Assembly (NCBI GenBank): GCA_947626185.1
Contig: CANQRD010000008.1
Location: 1-44,258 of the forward strand
DNA from: an uncultured Flavobacterium sp.
GTDB taxonomy: Bacteria > Bacteroidota > Bacteroidia > Flavobacteriales > Flavobacteriaceae
DNA: 44,258 nucleotides
Direction: 5' to 3'
A program made the translations under genes and the position numbers. This document shows, piece after piece, positions 29,901 to 41,480 of this stretch; within the stretch, counting starts at the first letter, position 1, and every line of letters begins with the position of its first letter. The notes beneath the pieces are model-generated. The model was given only the letters and a program-made list of their open reading frames with translations. It searched no databases and was not told where the DNA came from.

Positions 29901-31291
29901 ATTGCTTTACCTTCAATCAATTTAGGTTGGAATGCTTGAATACCTAAACGGTGTAACGTAGGAGCACGGTTCAATAGAACTGGGTGGCCTTTAATTACGT
30001 TTTCTAAGATATCCCAAACTACTGGCTCTCTTTTATCAATAATTTTCTTTGCAGATTTTACTGTTTTTACAATTCCTCTTTCGATTAACTTACGAATAAC
30101 GAATGGCTTGTAAAGTTCAGCTGCCATATCTTTTGGCAATCCACACTCATATAATTTTAATTCAGGTCCAACAACAATTACCGATCGAGCAGAATAATCT
30201 ACACGTTTACCTAATAGGTTTTGACGGAAACGTCCTTGTTTTCCTTTTAACGAATCTGATAATGATTTTAATGGACGGTTAGATTCTGTTTTAACAGCAG
30301 AAGATTTTCTTGTGTTGTCAAACAATGAATCTACAGCTTCTTGAAGCATACGTTTTTCGTTACGTAAAATTACTTCAGGAGCTTTTATCTCCATTAATCG
30401 TTTTAAACGATTATTTCTAATAATTACACGACGATATAAGTCGTTCAAATCAGAAGTTGCAAAACGACCTCCATCTAGTGGAACTAATGGACGTAATTCT
30501 GGTGGAATAACAGGAATTACTTTCAAGATCATCCATTCTGGTCTATTCTCGCGATTTAAGTTAGACTCACGGAAAGATTCTACAATATTAAGTCTCTTTA
30601 ATGCTTCTGTTTTTCTTTGTTTAGATGTTTCATTATTAGCCGCATGACGCAAGGTATACGACAATTGATCTAAATCAGTGGTAGCTAATAAATCCATGAT
30701 ACATTCTGCCCCCATCTTAGCGATGAATTTATTTGGATCAGTATCATCTAAGAATTGGTTTTCCATTGGAAGAGAATCCTGAATATTCAAGTACTCTTCT
30801 TCTGTTAAGAAATCCAAACGCTTTAATGGCTCACCTTCTTCATTTTTAGCAATACCTGGTTGAATTACTACGTATCTTTCGTAATAAATAATCATGTCTA
30901 GCTTTTTCGAAGGAAGACCTAAGATATAACCTATTTTATTCGGTAAAGAACGGAAATACCAAATGTGAGCGATTGGCACAACTAAGTTGATATGACCTAC
31001 TCTATCTCTACGTACTTTTTTCTCAGTTACTTCTACACCACAACGATCACAAACGATTCCTTTGTAGCGAATTCTTTTATACTTACCACAAGCACACTCG
31101 TAATCTTTTACAGGACCAAAAATACGCTCGCAGAATAAACCATCTCGTTCTGGTTTATGCGTACGATAGTTAATTGTTTCTGGTTTTAACACCTCACCTC
31201 TCGATTCTGCAAGAATTGATTCTGGCGAAGCTAAACCTATTGAGATTTTATTAAACCTTTTTACGGTATTTTTCTCTTTATTTCTATTCAT
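26996..31291 (-). CDS. rpoC: DNA-directed RNA polymerase subunit beta'
   Basis: 1431 aa; [15 protein letters not shown] catalytic motif, zinc-binding [23 protein letters not shown]. Confidence 0.99.
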   Translation of the reverse strand: MNRNKEKNTVKRFNKISIGLASPESILAESRGEVLKPETINYRTHKPERDGLFCERIFGPVKDYECACGKYKRIRYKGIVCDRCGVEVTEKKVRRDRVGHINLVVPIAHIWYFRSLPNKIGYILGLPSKKLDMIIYYERYVVIQPGIAKNEEGEPLKRLDFLTEEEYLNIQDSLPMENQFLDDTDPNKFIAKMGAECIMDLLATTDLDQLSYTLRHAANNETSKQRKTEALKRLNIVESFRESNLNRENRPEWMILKVIPVIPPELRPLVPLDGGRFATSDLNDLYRRVIIRNNRLKRLMEIKAPEVILRNEKRMLQEAVDSLFDNTRKSSAVKTESNRPLKSLSDSLKGKQGRFRQNLLGKRVDYSARSVIVVGPELKLYECGLPKDMAAELYKPFVIRKLIERGIVKTVKSAKKIIDKREPVVWDILENVIKGHPVLLNRAPTLHRLGIQAFQPKLIEGKAIQLHPLVCTAFNADFDGDQMAVHLPLGPEAILESQLLMLASHNILNPANGAPITVPSQDMVLGLYYMTKLRKSTPEEIVKGEGLTFYSVEEVHIAINEGKLDLNAGVKVRAKDYNENGELVYKIIETTAGRILFNEVVPEVAGFINEVLTKKSLRDIIGHILSITDVPTTAAFLDDIKGMGYGYAFRGGLSFSLGDIIVPEKKQELIDDANQQVDHITMNYNMGLITNNERYNQVIDVWTSTNAMLTELAMKNIREDKQGFNSVYMMLDSGARGSKEQIRQLTGMRGLMAKPKKSTAGGGEIIENPILSNFKEGLSILEYFISTHGARKGLADTALKTADAGYLTRRLHDVAQDVIVNSVDCGTLRGIDVAALKKNEEVIESLGERVLGRVVLNNVVNPLNNEIIVGAGEEVTEAIAKLINASPIEKIEVRSPLTCEAETGICAKCYGRNLATARMVQKGEAVGVVAAQSIGEPGTQLTLRTFHVGGTAGNISEVSTISSKFNGRLEIEELKTVDGEDFEGKPEKIVVSRSTEIKLFDLNTGILLTTNNIPYGSYIYVKDGDVVSEGDVLCKWDPYNGVIVSEFTGKVAYEDIEQGQTFMVEIDEQTGFQEKVISESRNKKLIPTLLIYGKDGELIRSYNLPVGSHLMVNDGEKIKAGKVLVKIPRHSSKAGDITGGLPRITELLEARNPSNPAVVSEIDGVVSFGKVKRGNREIVVESRTGDVRKYLVKLSNQILVQENDFVKAGMPLSDGAITPDDILRIQGPSAVQQYLVNEIQEVYRLQGVKISDKHFEVVIRQMMRKVRIQDPGDTLFLEDQLVHTSDFIKENDRLFGMKVVENAGDSENLKEGQIVSMRELRDENSMLKREDKNIVISRDVMPATGTPILQGITRASLQTKSFISAASFQETTKVLNEAAVAGKVDTLMGLKENVIVGHRIPAGTGLREYDNIIVSSNDKGDLLAQELDLNF

Positions 31292-31321
31292 GGTAAACTT
31301 ACTTGTTAAAGTGTATGATAA

Positions 31322-31350
31322 AGAGTAAGCAGCTTTTTACTGCTTACTCT
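31322..31350 (-). other. rpoB-rpoC intercistronic hairpin (11-bp perfect stem, no T-run)
   Basis: AGAGTAAGCAG-ctttttа-like 7-nt loop-CTGCTTACTCT in the 71-bp gap. Confidence 0.6.
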
Positions 31351-31362
31351 AAAATCTATAGT

Positions 31363-34300
31363 TTATTCTTCTAATCGGATGTCTAATCCAAGACCTTTTA
31401 ATTCATGCATTAATACATTGAATGACTCAGGTAATCCTGGCTCTGGCATAGTTTCACCCTTAACGATTGCTTCGTAAGTTTTTGCTCTACCAATAACGTC
31501 ATCTGATTTTACCGTCAAAATCTCACGTAATGTACTTGATGCTCCGTATGCTTCTAAAGCCCAAACCTCCATCTCTCCAAAACGCTGACCTCCAAATTGA
31601 GCCTTACCTCCTAATGGTTGTTGCGTAATTAATGAGTATGGTCCGATTGAACGAGAGTGCATCTTATCATCAACCATGTGTCCTAATTTCAACATGTAAA
31701 TAACTCCTACTGTTGCTCTTTGGTTGAAACGTTCACCTGTACCTCCATCATATAAGTAAGTATGTCCAAATCTAGGAATACCAGCTTTATCTGTTAGCTC
31801 ATTAATCTGATCTAAATTAGCTCCATCAAAGATTGGTGTAGCGTATTTTTGACCTAATTTTTGACCTGCCCATCCTAATACCGTTTCATAAATCTGACCA
31901 ATATTCATACGAGATGGTACCCCTAATGGATTTAATACAATATCAACTGGTGTTCCATCTTCTAAGAATGGCATATCTTCATCTCTTACAATACGAGCCA
32001 CAATACCTTTGTTACCGTGACGTCCTGCCATCTTATCTCCTACTTTCAGCTTACGTTTCTTAGCAATATATACTTTTGCTAATTTTAAGATTCCTGATGG
32101 TAATTCATCTCCAACAGTAATCATAAATTTCTCTCTACGCAACGCTCCTTGTAAGTCGTTTAGCTTAATTTTATAGTTGTGGATTAAATCAGTTACTAAT
32201 GAATTAGTTTCTTCATCAACTGTCCACTGACCTTTAGTTAAGTGAGCAAAATCTTCAACAGCATAAAGCATTTTTTGCGTATATTTTTTACCTTTTGGCA
32301 AAATCTCTTCTCCTAAATCGTTTAATACACCCTGAGATGTTTTTCCGTTTACGATGAAGAATAGTTTCTCAACTAAACGTTCTTTTAATTCATTGAATTT
32401 AACCTCAAACTTAGTTTCAAGTAAAGCTAAATCATCTTTATCTTTTGAACGCTTACGCTTATCCTTTACTGCTCTAGCAAATAATTTTTTATCTAATACA
32501 ACACCTCTTAATGATGGTGAAGCTTTTAATGATGCATCTTTAACATCACCTGCTTTATCACCAAAGATTGCGCGCAATAATTTTTCTTCTGGAGTAGGAT
32601 CAGATTCTCCTTTTGGAGTAATCTTACCAATTAAGATATCACCAGGCTTAACTTCAGCGCCGATACGAATCATTCCGTTTTCGTCTAGGTCTTTAGTAGC
32701 CTCTTCACTTACGTTAGGAATATCATTAGTTAGCTCTTCGTTACCTAATTTAGTATCTCTAACTTCTAAAGTATAGTCGTCAATATGAATTGATGTAAAA
32801 ATATCCTCACGAACTACTTTTTCTGAAATCACAATCGCATCCTCGAAGTTGTATCCTTTCCATGGCATAAATGCTACTTGTAAGTTACGACCTAAAGCTA
32901 ACTCTCCATTTTGAGTTGCGTATCCTTCACAAAGTACTTGTCCTTTTGTAACTCTATCCCCTTTGCGAACAATTGGTTTTAAGTTAATACATGTACTTTG
33001 ATTCGTTTTTCTAAATTTAATTAAATTGTATGATTTCTCGTCTGGATCAAAGCTAATTAAGCGTTGCTCGTCAGTACGATCGTACTTAATAATAATTTTT
33101 TGTGCATCTACATACTCAACAACACCTTCTCCCTCTGAATTAATTAAAACACGAGAATCTGAAGCTACTTGTCTTTCTAAACCTGTACCAACGATTGGAG
33201 AATCCGCACGTAATAAAGGTACAGCCTGACGCATCATGTTTGATCCCATCAACGCACGGTTAGCATCATCGTGCTCTAAGAATGGAATCAATGAAGCAGA
33301 AATAGAAGCAATTTGGTTTGGAGAAACGTCTGTATAGTCTAAATCTTTTGGCTCCACTACAGGGAAATCACCTTCTTCTTTAACTACTACACGCTCTTCA
33401 GTGATCATTCCATTAGCATCCATTAAAACGTTTGCTTGAGCAATTAACTTACCCTCTTCTTCTTCTGCACTTAGATAAACAGGATCATTAATAATATCTA
33501 CTTTTCCGTCAATTACTGGACGGTAAGGCGTTTCAATGAATCCCATATTGTTCACTTTTGCATATACTGCCAACGAAGAAATCAAACCAATATTTGGTCC
33601 CTCTGGAGTCTCAATCGGACATAAACGACCGTAATGAGTATAGTGAACGTCTCGCACTTCGAAACCAGCTCGTTCTCTAGATAAACCTCCAGGTCCTAAT
33701 GCTGATAAACGACGTTTATGTGTAATCTCTGCCAATGGATTTGTTTGATCCATGAACTGAGATAATTGGTTCGTTCCAAAAAATGAATTAATAACTGACG
33801 ATAAAGTCTTCGCGTTAATCAAATCGATTGGAGTAAACACCTCGTTGTCACGTACGTTCATACGCTCTCGAATTGTTCTTGCCATACGAGCTAAACCAAC
33901 ACCAAACTGAGCAGATAATTGCTCACCTACTGTACGTACACGACGGTTAGATAAGTGGTCAATATCATCAATCTCTGCTTTTGAGTTAATTAATTCAATC
34001 AAGTACTTAACAATAGTAATAATATCTTCTTTTGTTAATACTTGTTTATCAATTGGGGTATCAAGATTAAGTTTCTTATTCATTCTATAACGACCAACCT
34101 CACCTAGATTATAGCGTTGATCTGAGAAGAATAATTTATCGATAATACCACGTGCAGTCTCCTCATCAGGCGGTTCTGCGTTACGTAACTGACGGTAAAT
34201 ATGCTCTACAGCCTCTTTTTCAGAGTTAGTAGGATCCTTCTGTAACGTATTATGTATAATGGCATAATCTGCCTGATTATTATCGTCTTTATGTAACAGG

Positions 34301-35175
34301 ATATTTTTAACGCTCGCCTCAATGATTTCTTCGACATTATCTTTATCTAGGACTGTATCACGGTCTAAGATAATCTCATTTCTCTCAATAGAAACTACTT
34401 CTCCTGTATCTTCATCTACGAAGTCTTCGTGCCATGTGTTTAAAACACGTGCAGCTAATCTTCTACCGATGTATTTTTTCAATCCTGTTTTTGATACTTT
34501 TACCTCCTCTGCAAGGTCGAAAATCTCTAGGATATCCTTGTCTCTTTCAAAACCAATTGCACGGAATAAGGTAGTAACAGGTAATTTTTTCTTTCTATCA
34601 ATGTACGCGTACATAACGCTATTGATATCAGTTGCAAACTCAATCCATGATCCCTTGAAAGGAATAACTCTAGCCGAATACAACTTAGTTCCATTTGCGT
34701 GGAACGACTGTCCAAAGAACACACCAGGCGAACGGTGTAATTGAGATACTACAACACGCTCAGCTCCATTGATTACAAATGTACCGCTTGGCGTCATATA
34801 TGGTATTGTTCCTAAATAAACATCTTGAACGATAGTTTCAAAATCTTCGTGTTCAGGGTCAGTACAATATAATTTTAAACGCGCTTTTAACGGAACGCTA
34901 TACGTTAGTCCTCTATCAATACATTCTTCGATTGAATAGCGAGGAGGATCAACAAAGTAATCAAGAAACTCCAATACAAACTGATTTCTGGTGTCAGTGA
35001 TCGGGAAGTTCTCCATGAAGGTATTATATAATCCTTCATTACCTCTTTCATCTGACTTTGTTTCTAACTGAAAAAAGTCTTTAAAAGATTTTACCTGAAT
35101 GTCCAAAAAATCCGGATACGCAGGAATATTCTTTGTAGAGGCAAAATTTAATCTTTCATTCTGATTTGTGATCAT
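31363..35175 (-). CDS. rpoB: DNA-directed RNA polymerase subunit beta
   Basis: ~1270 aa; [21 protein letters not shown]..., [40 protein letters not shown] at 35175 preferred over the TTG one codon upstream. Confidence 0.99.
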   Translation of the reverse strand: MITNQNERLNFASTKNIPAYPDFLDIQVKSFKDFFQLETKSDERGNEGLYNTFMENFPITDTRNQFVLEFLDYFVDPPRYSIEECIDRGLTYSVPLKARLKLYCTDPEHEDFETIVQDVYLGTIPYMTPSGTFVINGAERVVVSQLHRSPGVFFGQSFHANGTKLYSARVIPFKGSWIEFATDINSVMYAYIDRKKKLPVTTLFRAIGFERDKDILEIFDLAEEVKVSKTGLKKYIGRRLAARVLNTWHEDFVDEDTGEVVSIERNEIILDRDTVLDKDNVEEIIEASVKNILLHKDDNNQADYAIIHNTLQKDPTNSEKEAVEHIYRQLRNAEPPDEETARGIIDKLFFSDQRYNLGEVGRYRMNKKLNLDTPIDKQVLTKEDIITIVKYLIELINSKAEIDDIDHLSNRRVRTVGEQLSAQFGVGLARMARTIRERMNVRDNEVFTPIDLINAKTLSSVINSFFGTNQLSQFMDQTNPLAEITHKRRLSALGPGGLSRERAGFEVRDVHYTHYGRLCPIETPEGPNIGLISSLAVYAKVNNMGFIETPYRPVIDGKVDIINDPVYLSAEEEEGKLIAQANVLMDANGMITEERVVVKEEGDFPVVEPKDLDYTDVSPNQIASISASLIPFLEHDDANRALMGSNMMRQAVPLLRADSPIVGTGLERQVASDSRVLINSEGEGVVEYVDAQKIIIKYDRTDEQRLISFDPDEKSYNLIKFRKTNQSTCINLKPIVRKGDRVTKGQVLCEGYATQNGELALGRNLQVAFMPWKGYNFEDAIVISEKVVREDIFTSIHIDDYTLEVRDTKLGNEELTNDIPNVSEEATKDLDENGMIRIGAEVKPGDILIGKITPKGESDPTPEEKLLRAIFGDKAGDVKDASLKASPSLRGVVLDKKLFARAVKDKRKRSKDKDDLALLETKFEVKFNELKERLVEKLFFIVNGKTSQGVLNDLGEEILPKGKKYTQKMLYAVEDFAHLTKGQWTVDEETNSLVTDLIHNYKIKLNDLQGALRREKFMITVGDELPSGILKLAKVYIAKKRKLKVGDKMAGRHGNKGIVARIVRDEDMPFLEDGTPVDIVLNPLGVPSRMNIGQIYETVLGWAGQKLGQKYATPIFDGANLDQINELTDKAGIPRFGHTYLYDGGTGERFNQRATVGVIYMLKLGHMVDDKMHSRSIGPYSLITQQPLGGKAQFGGQRFGEMEVWALEAYGASSTLREILTVKSDDVIGRAKTYEAIVKGETMPEPGLPESFNVLMHELKGLGLDIRLEE

Positions 35176-35244
35176 CAATGGACAATAAATTTTGTTTATA
35201 TTATTTAATGATTTTTACGCACAAAACGTTTTATACGCAAAATG

Positions 35245-35285
35245 GTTTAGGCCTTTGAGATTGCTCTCAAGACCTAAACCTAGAA
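35245..35285 (-). other. rplL-rpoB intercistronic hairpin (candidate attenuator/processing site)
   Basis: On - strand GGTTTAGGTCTTGAGAGCAATCTCAAAGGCCTAAACC, long imperfect stem, no T-run. Confidence 0.55.
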
Positions 35286-35302
35286 TATTTTTGGTAATAA
35301 GC

Positions 35303-35671
35303 TTATTTAAGCTCAACAACAGCTCCAGCTTCTTCCAATGCTTTTTTAAGTCCTTCAGCCTCATCTTTAGAAACACCTTCTTTGATGTTTGCAGGAACTG
35401 AATCAACCATATCTTTAGCTTCTTTAAGTCCTAAACCTGTTAATTCTTTAACAGCTTTAACTACAGCCAATTTAGAAGCTCCAGCTTCTTTTAACACAAC
35501 TGTGAATTCAGTTTGCTCTTCAGCAGCAGCAGCATCTCCACCACCAGCTACAACTACAGCAGCAGCTGCAGGCTCAATTCCGTATTCGTCTTTTAATATA
35601 GTTGCTAATTCGTTAACTTCTTTAACTGTTAAGTTAACTAATTGTTCTGCGAATTGTTTCAAATCTGCCAT
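35303..35671 (-). CDS. rplL: 50S ribosomal protein L7/L12
   Basis: [31 protein letters not shown]...[22 protein letters not shown]. Confidence 0.99.
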   Translation of the reverse strand: MADLKQFAEQLVNLTVKEVNELATILKDEYGIEPAAAAVVVAGGGDAAAAEEQTEFTVVLKEAGASKLAVVKAVKELTGLGLKEAKDMVDSVPANIKEGVSKDEAEGLKKALEEAGAVVELK

Positions 35672-35751
35672 TTGTTCTATCTTTTAAATGATTTGTAAAA
35701 ATATAATTTATTAATGTGCGTTCTTTTATGGAACATTCAAACACGAATATA

Positions 35752-36240
35752 CTATTCTTCGTCTTTGAACTGGTTTTGTAAAGCTGAGATAACTCTCTGA
35801 GCTGGCGACTGAAGTAATCCAATTATTTCTCCAATCATCTCTTCTCTTGACTTAATAGCTACTAACGTATCTAACTGATTGTCTCCAACGTAAACTTCCT
35901 CGTTAATATAAGCTCCCTTTAATAAAGGCTTATCGCTTTTCTTTCTGAACTCTTTAATTACTTTTGCTGGTGCATTAGCAACCTCTGAAATAAGAATAGC
36001 GCTGTTTCCCTTTAAAACTGAAGGTAACTCGTCATAGTTTTTCTCAGTAGCCTCCATTGCTTTAGCAAGCAATGTATTTTTTACTACTTCTAATTTAATT
36101 CCAACTTTGTTACAAGCCTTTCTTAAATTCGTAGTAATCTCTGCATTTAATCCTGAAATATCAGCAATGTAAAGAATATTAGCATCTGCTAACTGTGCCT
36201 TTAATTCTTCAATTGCTACTGCTTTTTGTTCTCTAGTCAT
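35752..36240 (-). CDS. rplJ: 50S ribosomal protein L10
   Basis: MTREQKAVAIEELKAQLADANILYIADISGLNAE...; position between rplA and rplL. Confidence 0.97.
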   Translation of the reverse strand: MTREQKAVAIEELKAQLADANILYIADISGLNAEITTNLRKACNKVGIKLEVVKNTLLAKAMEATEKNYDELPSVLKGNSAILISEVANAPAKVIKEFRKKSDKPLLKGAYINEEVYVGDNQLDTLVAIKSREEMIGEIIGLLQSPAQRVISALQNQFKDEE

Positions 36241-36262
36241 AAGTGAAAATTTTTACTACCAA

Positions 36263-36952
36263 TTATACTGCTTTAGGATCTAAAGCAATAGCAGGGCTCA
36301 TAGTACTAGATATATGAATTGACTTGATATAAGTACCCTTAGCTGCAGTTGGTTTTAATTTGATTAATGTTTGAATCAATTCAGCTGCGTTTTCTTGAAT
36401 CTTATCAGCATCGAAAGATACCTTTCCGATTCCTGCATGAACGATTCCTGTTTTATCAACTTTAAAATCGATTTTACCAGCCTTAACTTCTTGAACTGCT
36501 TTCGCAACATCCATAGTAACCGTACCTGTTTTAGGGTTTGGCATTAAACCTCTTGGTCCTAAAATACGACCTAAAGGACCTAATTTACCCATAACAGCTG
36601 GCATAGTGATGATTACATCAACATCTGTCCAACCATCTTTAATTTTTTGTAGGTACTCGTCTAACCCAACATAGTCAGCTCCAGCTGCAACAGCCTCAGC
36701 TTCTTTATCAGGTGTAACCAATGCTAATACTCTAACATCTTTTCCTGTTCCATGCGGTAATGTAACAACACCACGCACCATTTGATTTGCTTTACGAGGA
36801 TCTACTCCTAAACGTACAGCGATATCAACAGATTCGTCAAATTTTGCAGAAGCTACTTGTTTAATTAAAGCAGACCCTTCTTTCAAAGAATATAATCTAC
36901 CTTTTTCAATTTTAGCAGCCGCCTCTTTTTGCTTTTTCGTTAATTTTGCCAT
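36263..36952 (-). CDS. rplA: 50S ribosomal protein L1
   Basis: [19 protein letters not shown] signature. Confidence 0.99.
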   Translation of the reverse strand: MAKLTKKQKEAAAKIEKGRLYSLKEGSALIKQVASAKFDESVDIAVRLGVDPRKANQMVRGVVTLPHGTGKDVRVLALVTPDKEAEAVAAGADYVGLDEYLQKIKDGWTDVDVIITMPAVMGKLGPLGRILGPRGLMPNPKTGTVTMDVAKAVQEVKAGKIDFKVDKTGIVHAGIGKVSFDADKIQENAAELIQTLIKLKPTAAKGTYIKSIHISSTMSPAIALDPKAV

Positions 36953-36970
36953 TTCTTCTTTCTTTTACAA

Positions 36971-37408
36971 TTAAAAAGGAGCAGTTCCTGTTACTGATAT
37001 ACCCATAGATCTTGCAGTACCAGCTACCATTGACATAGCTGACTCAACTGTAAATGCGTTTAAATCCGGCATTTTGTCTTCTGCAATTGCACGTACTTGT
37101 TCCCAAGTTACACTAGCAACTTTTTTTCTATTTGGCTCACCAGATCCAGATTTCACTTTCGCAGCCTCTAATAATTGAACAGCAGCAGGTGGCGTTTTAA
37201 CAACAAATTCAAATGATTTGTCTTTATACACAGTAATTTGTACTGGTAAAACTTTACCGGGTTTATCTTGTGTTCTAGCATTAAACTGCTTACAGAACTC
37301 CATGATATTAACTCCAGCAGCCCCCAAAGCAGGTCCAACCGGTGGCGAAGGATTCGCAGCACCTCCCTTAACTTGTAGTTTAACTACTTTACTAATTTCT
37401 TTTGCCAT
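36971..37408 (-). CDS. rplK: 50S ribosomal protein L11
   Basis: [47 protein letters not shown] at 37408 preferred over 37426. Confidence 0.99.
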   Translation of the reverse strand: MAKEISKVVKLQVKGGAANPSPPVGPALGAAGVNIMEFCKQFNARTQDKPGKVLPVQITVYKDKSFEFVVKTPPAAVQLLEAAKVKSGSGEPNRKKVASVTWEQVRAIAEDKMPDLNAFTVESAMSMVAGTARSMGISVTGTAPF

Positions 37409-37463
37409 TTTTAAAAAATTTAGCACATCTCGTTTGGAAGCAAAGATGCGTCTGTATGTAACA

Positions 37464-38018
37464 TTATATTTTTTCTACTTGTACAAAACTTAATTCTAAA
37501 GGTGTTTTTCTTCCAAAAATCTTCACCATTACCTCTAGTTTACGTTTTTCTTCATTGATATTTTCAATGGTCGCATCGAATCCTTTGAATGGTCCATCAG
37601 TAACTTTTACAGACTCTCCAATTTCGTATGGAATAACTCCAGAATCAACCTTAACCGCCAACTCGTCTACTTTTCCTAACATACGATTCACTTCAGATTC
37701 TCTTAAAGGAACTGGCTCACCGCCTCTTGTTTCTCCTAAAAAACCAATAACACCTGTTATTGACTTTATAGCGTGAGGAACCTCTCCTGTCAAGTTAGCC
37801 TCTATCATAACATAGCCTGGAAAGTAAACACGCTCAGTTGTCTTTTTCTTACCATTCTTATCCTCAGAAACCACTTTTTCAGTTGGCACTAAAACCTGTG
37901 AAAGATAATCTGACAAACCCAAACGAGAAATTTCAGTTTCGATATAATTCTTCACTTTATTTTCTTGTCCACTTACTGCACGAACCACATACCATTTTTT
38001 GACATTTGTATCAGCCAT
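37464..38018 (-). CDS. nusG: Transcription termination/antitermination protein NusG
   Basis: [22 protein letters not shown]..., [40 protein letters not shown] (KOW). Confidence 0.98.
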   Translation of the reverse strand: MADTNVKKWYVVRAVSGQENKVKNYIETEISRLGLSDYLSQVLVPTEKVVSEDKNGKKKTTERVYFPGYVMIEANLTGEVPHAIKSITGVIGFLGETRGGEPVPLRESEVNRMLGKVDELAVKVDSGVIPYEIGESVKVTDGPFKGFDATIENINEEKRKLEVMVKIFGRKTPLELSFVQVEKI

Positions 38019-38030
38019 AATATTCTCTCC

Positions 38031-38228
38031 TTATGATCTTATCCAATTATAAAACTTCCCTAAAGCTTCTCCAAATAAACTATCTACTCCCCAAGTCGCT
38101 AAAGACATTACAATAACAAATACTGCTATAATAATTGTAAATTTTTGCACTTCGGCCCAAGGTGACCAAGTCACATTTGTTTTAAGCTCGGTAAAAGCGT
38201 CTGATATGTAATTAAATACCTTTGCCAT
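38031..38228 (-). CDS. secE: Preprotein translocase subunit SecE
   Basis: 65 aa single-TM protein, ELKTNVTWSPWAEVQKFTIIIAVFVIVMSLATWGVD; between tRNA-Trp and nusG. Confidence 0.95.
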   Translation of the reverse strand: MAKVFNYISDAFTELKTNVTWSPWAEVQKFTIIIAVFVIVMSLATWGVDSLFGEALGKFYNWIRS

Positions 38229-38244
38229 GTTTATGTTTTTTTTG

Positions 38245-38315
38245 CACGGGTGGAGGGATTCGAACCCCCATCAACGGTTTTGGAGACCGCTATTCTACCC
38301 TTGAACTACACCCGT
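38245..38315 (-). tRNA. tRNA-Trp(CCA)
   Basis: ACGGGTG...GGTCTCCAAAACC...GGTTCGAATCC...CACCCGT cloverleaf; anticodon CCA. Confidence 0.95.
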
Positions 38316-38322
38316 TTGTTAG

Positions 38323-38350
38323 TAAAGTCAGCGGTTTAGCGCTGACTTTA
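38323..38350 (-). other. tuf-tRNA-Trp intercistronic hairpin (11-bp perfect stem)
   Basis: TAAAGTCAGCG-GTTTAG-CGCTGACTTTA; no long T-run. Confidence 0.6.
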
Positions 38351-38371
38351 AATTTATTTTTCACTAAATAA

Positions 38372-39559
38372 TTAGTCTAAAATTTCAGTTACCTGACCAG
38401 CACCTACTGTTCTACCACCTTCACGGATAGCGAAACGTAAACCTACTGATAAAGCGATTGGGCTTAACAACTCAACAGTGATAGTTAAGTTATCTCCAGG
38501 CATAACCATTTCAGTACCTTCTGGTAATTGGATAGTTCCAGTTACGTCAGTTGTACGAACGTAGAACTGAGGACGGTAATTGTTATGGAATGGAGTATGA
38601 CGTCCACCTTCTTCTTTTTTAAGGATATAAACCTCAGCTTTAAATTTAGCGTGTGGCTTTACTGAACCTGGCTTCACAATAACCATACCACGACGGATAT
38701 CAGTTTTATCAATACCACGTAATAATAAACCTACGTTATCTCCAGCTTCTCCACGGTCTAAGATTTTACGGAACATCTCAACTCCTGTAATAGTAGAAGT
38801 TAATTTGTCAGCACCCATACCGATGATTTCAACTGGATCACCTGTGTTAGCAACACCTGTTTCGATACGTCCTGTAGCTACAGTACCACGTCCTGTAATT
38901 GTAAACACGTCCTCAACTGGCATTAAGAATGGTTTTTCAGTATCACGGATTGGCTCTTCGATCCAATTATCAACTGCATCCATTAATTCTAACAATTTAT
39001 CAACCCATTGTTGCTCACCATTTAAAGCTCCTAAAGCAGATCCATGGATAACTGGTCCATTATCTCCATCATATTGATAGAAAGATAATAAATCACGTAC
39101 TTCCATTTCAACTAACTCTAATAACTCAGCATCATCAACTAAGTCAACTTTATTCATGAAAACAACAATTCTAGGAATACCAACTTGGCGACCTAATAAG
39201 ATGTGCTCACGAGTTTGAGGCATAGGACCATCAGTTGCAGCAACAACAAGGATAGCACCATCCATCTGAGCAGCACCTGTAACCATGTTTTTAACGTAAT
39301 CCGCGTGACCTGGACAGTCAACGTGAGCGTAGTGACGGTTTGCAGTAGCATACTCTACGTGTGAAGTATTAATTGTAATACCACGTTCTTTTTCTTCTGG
39401 AGCGTTATCAATTTGATCGAAAGATCTAGCTTCTGAGAATCCAGCATCCGACAATACTTTAGAGATAGCAGCTGTAGTAGTAGTTTTACCGTGGTCAACG
39501 TGTCCGATAGTACCGATGTTTAAGTGCGGCTTCGAACGGTCAAAAGTTTCCTTTGCCAT
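38372..39559 (-). CDS. tuf: Elongation factor Tu
   Basis: 395 aa; [25 protein letters not shown]. Confidence 0.99.
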   Translation of the reverse strand: MAKETFDRSKPHLNIGTIGHVDHGKTTTTAAISKVLSDAGFSEARSFDQIDNAPEEKERGITINTSHVEYATANRHYAHVDCPGHADYVKNMVTGAAQMDGAILVVAATDGPMPQTREHILLGRQVGIPRIVVFMNKVDLVDDAELLELVEMEVRDLLSFYQYDGDNGPVIHGSALGALNGEQQWVDKLLELMDAVDNWIEEPIRDTEKPFLMPVEDVFTITGRGTVATGRIETGVANTGDPVEIIGMGADKLTSTITGVEMFRKILDRGEAGDNVGLLLRGIDKTDIRRGMVIVKPGSVKPHAKFKAEVYILKKEEGGRHTPFHNNYRPQFYVRTTDVTGTIQLPEGTEMVMPGDNLTITVELLSPIALSVGLRFAIREGGRTVGAGQVTEILD

Positions 39560-39617
39560 GATTTAATAATTTAATCTTAGTTATATAATTAGTGTTCAAA
39601 TATAATAAAAAAACCTG

Positions 39618-39689
39618 AGCCAATGACGGGATTTGAACCCGTGACCTCTTCCTTACCAAGGAAGCACTCTACCCCTGAGCTACACCGGC
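39618..39689 (-). tRNA. tRNA-Thr(GGT)
   Basis: GCCGGTG...CTTCCTTGGTAAGGAAG...GGGTTCAAATCCC...CATTGGC; anticodon GGT. Confidence 0.95.
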
Positions 39690-39711
39690 TTATGCCTCTT
39701 ATATTTAGTAG

Positions 39712-39792
39712 TGGGGAGAGCAGGATTCGAACCTGCGAAGGTTTCCCAACGGATTTACAGTCCGTCCTCGTTGGCCGCTTGAGTATCTCCCC
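39712..39792 (-). tRNA. tRNA-Tyr(GTA)
   Basis: GGGGAGA...ACGGACTGTAAATCCGT... long variable arm ...TCTCCCCA; anticodon GTA. Confidence 0.95.
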
Positions 39793-39815
39793 AATAATAT
39801 TTTTTTCTTCTTTTG

Positions 39816-39889
39816 AGCCGATGGAGGGACTCGAACCCACGACCTGCTGATTACAAATCAGCTGCTCTAGCCAACTGAGCTACACCGGC
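39816..39889 (-). tRNA. tRNA-Thr(TGT)
   Basis: GCCGGTG...GCTGATTTGTAATCAGC...GGGTTCGAGTCCC...CATCGGC; anticodon TGT. Confidence 0.95.
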
Positions 39890-39905
39890 AAAATTGCTTC
39901 AATAG

Positions 39906-39931
39906 AAAAAGTCCGCTATTTCTAACGGACT
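39906..39931 (-). terminator. Terminator between hpf and the tRNA cluster
   Basis: - strand AGTCCGTTAGAAATAGCGGACTTTTT: stem with GAAA loop then T-run. Confidence 0.7.
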
Positions 39932-39983
39932 GCAAATGTATATATTTTATTGATTAAAAAAAACAATTTATTCATTTTTTTAA

Positions 39984-40283
39984 TTAATAAGCATTCTGTT
40001 TCTCCTTATGTTTAAGAACTTGTCGTTCTAATGCATCTGCCCCTATATCAACACCTTCCTCAAATGTTTTACAAATTTTCTTTACTACAATATCATCTCC
40101 TGGAACCAAAACTTTCATTTCTACAACTTTGTTTTCTTTCTCATTTGTATTTTCTAATTTCAGAAATACATCTACTGAAATTACCTTATCGTAAAACTTA
40201 TTAATTTTCCCTAATCGCTCATTAATGAAGTCTACCAATTTACGATCAACATTAAAATTAACTGCTTGAATGTTCACTTTCAT
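39984..40283 (-). CDS. hpf: Ribosome hibernation-promoting factor (short HPF/RaiA family)
   Basis: 99 aa; MKVNIQAVNFNVDRKLVDFINERLGKINKFYDKVISVDVFLKLEN. Confidence 0.9.
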   Translation of the reverse strand: MKVNIQAVNFNVDRKLVDFINERLGKINKFYDKVISVDVFLKLENTNEKENKVVEMKVLVPGDDIVVKKICKTFEEGVDIGADALERQVLKHKEKQNAY

Positions 40284-40305
40284 AACTTTTTCATTTAAAA
40301 GGTTT

Positions 40306-41205
40306 TTAATTCTTTTTCTTCAACTTTGGATGTGCCTTCAAATAAGTTTGCTTCAATTCTTTAAAATTAACCTGAGTATAACCTTCTGTTGATGCCAAAC
40401 TTTTATGCCCCATTAGCTCCTTTATCGAATTAATATCGGCACCGTTTTCTAAAAGGTGCGTTGCAAAAGCATGCCTTAACATATGAGGACTATTTTTCTC
40501 CTTAGTTGTTGTCTTACTAAAGTAGAAATTTATGACACGATAAACAAATATTTCGTCGATTTTTCTTCCTTCTTTGTCTATTAAAAAATAGTTAATTTTT
40601 TGATCACTCAAACAATAGCTATCTCTTTCTAGAAGATAAGCTTTTAATATTTTTTCTAAATTATCAATAATAGGAACATATCTCGCCTTATTGCCCTTTC
40701 CGTGCACTTTTACTGTTTTTGTATAAAAATCAACATCTGAAAATTTAATATTACAAAGCTCACTGCGTCTAAGTCCGAGACAGTAAAGCATTTCCACTAT
40801 TACCAAATTAAGCAATGAATCATAATCTTCAGAAGCTTGTAATTCTTCTCTTACCTGATCTATTTCTTGTATAGTAAAAGGCAATTGCATTTTCTTTTCC
40901 AATTTTAAAGAACGATGTTGCTGCAAAGGATTACTATCAATCACTTCTACCTTCATTAAAAATTTGTAAAATGCCTTAATACTACTGATTTTTCTATTGA
41001 TTGATCGTTTCGATAAATCTTTCTCCATAAGCTCCACTACCCACAATCGCACACTTTGATACTTTACTTCTTTATAATCTTGCCTATGTGTAATTAAAAA
41101 ATAAAAAAACTCTTCAATATCTTTTTTATAAGCAACTACTGTATGATTAGAGTATTGCTTTTCTTTTTCCAAATAATCGATAAACTTTTGTAAATTTTCG
41201 TCCAT
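40306..41205 (-). CDS. Tyrosine recombinase XerC-like
   Basis: 299 aa; LGLRRSELCNIK, HMLRHAFATHLLENGADINSIKELMGHKSLASTEGYTQVN (R..HxxR..Y). Confidence 0.95.
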   Translation of the reverse strand: MDENLQKFIDYLEKEKQYSNHTVVAYKKDIEEFFYFLITHRQDYKEVKYQSVRLWVVELMEKDLSKRSINRKISSIKAFYKFLMKVEVIDSNPLQQHRSLKLEKKMQLPFTIQEIDQVREELQASEDYDSLLNLVIVEMLYCLGLRRSELCNIKFSDVDFYTKTVKVHGKGNKARYVPIIDNLEKILKAYLLERDSYCLSDQKINYFLIDKEGRKIDEIFVYRVINFYFSKTTTKEKNSPHMLRHAFATHLLENGADINSIKELMGHKSLASTEGYTQVNFKELKQTYLKAHPKLKKKN

Positions 41206-41248
41206 AAAAAAACCGTTACAACAAAGATACTACTTTATTGTAACGGTT
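41204..41248 (-). terminator. Terminator of rpsU
   Basis: - strand AACCGTTACAA...TTGTAACGGTTTTTTTT: 11-bp stem plus T-run, overlapping the start of the xerC-like gene. Confidence 0.75.
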
Positions 41249-41268
41249 ATAATTTATGATATACCCTC

Positions 41269-41463
41269 TTAGATTTCTACTGAATCTTTTAAGTGTTGGA
41301 TATATGCAGCTTTTTGCATTTTATCTCTTTTGATAACTGACGGTTTTGCAAAATATTGACGAGATCTTAACTGACGTAAAGTTCCTGTTCTGTCAAATTT
41401 TCTTTTATAGCGCTTTAGTGCTCTATCGATATTTTCTCCGTCTTTAATTGGAATGATCAACAT
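41269..41463 (-). CDS. rpsU: 30S ribosomal protein S21
   Basis: MLIIPIKDGENIDRALKRYKRKFDRTGTLRQLRSRQYF...; ATG at 41463 preferred; upstream GTG at 41475 overlaps the SD. Confidence 0.97.
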   Translation of the reverse strand: MLIIPIKDGENIDRALKRYKRKFDRTGTLRQLRSRQYFAKPSVIKRDKMQKAAYIQHLKDSVEI

Positions 41464-41472
41464 GTTTTCATA

Positions 41473-41480
41473 CACCTCCT
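41473..41480 (-). promoter_or_regulatory. Perfect Shine-Dalgarno AGGAGGTG upstream of rpsU
   Basis: - strand GAGAGGAGGTGTATGAAAACATG; 8-nt match to the anti-SD core CACCTCCT. Confidence 0.85.

Noticed and set aside
36241-36262. Search for a classical L10 leader before rplJ
   Set aside because: Only 22 bp separate rplA and rplJ; no room for the canonical leader structure.
38019-38036. SD-like AAGGAG before nusG as evidence against SD rarity
   Set aside because: Six-nt match overlapping the secE stop (TAAGGAG); may be chance or coupling and is much weaker than the rpsU site.
39589-39850. Two overlapping ORFs (39589-39840 - and 39623-39850 +)
   Set aside because: They run across the tRNA-Thr/Tyr/Thr cluster; peptides such as MTGFEPVTSSLPRKHSTPELHRL are typical tRNA-derived artefacts.
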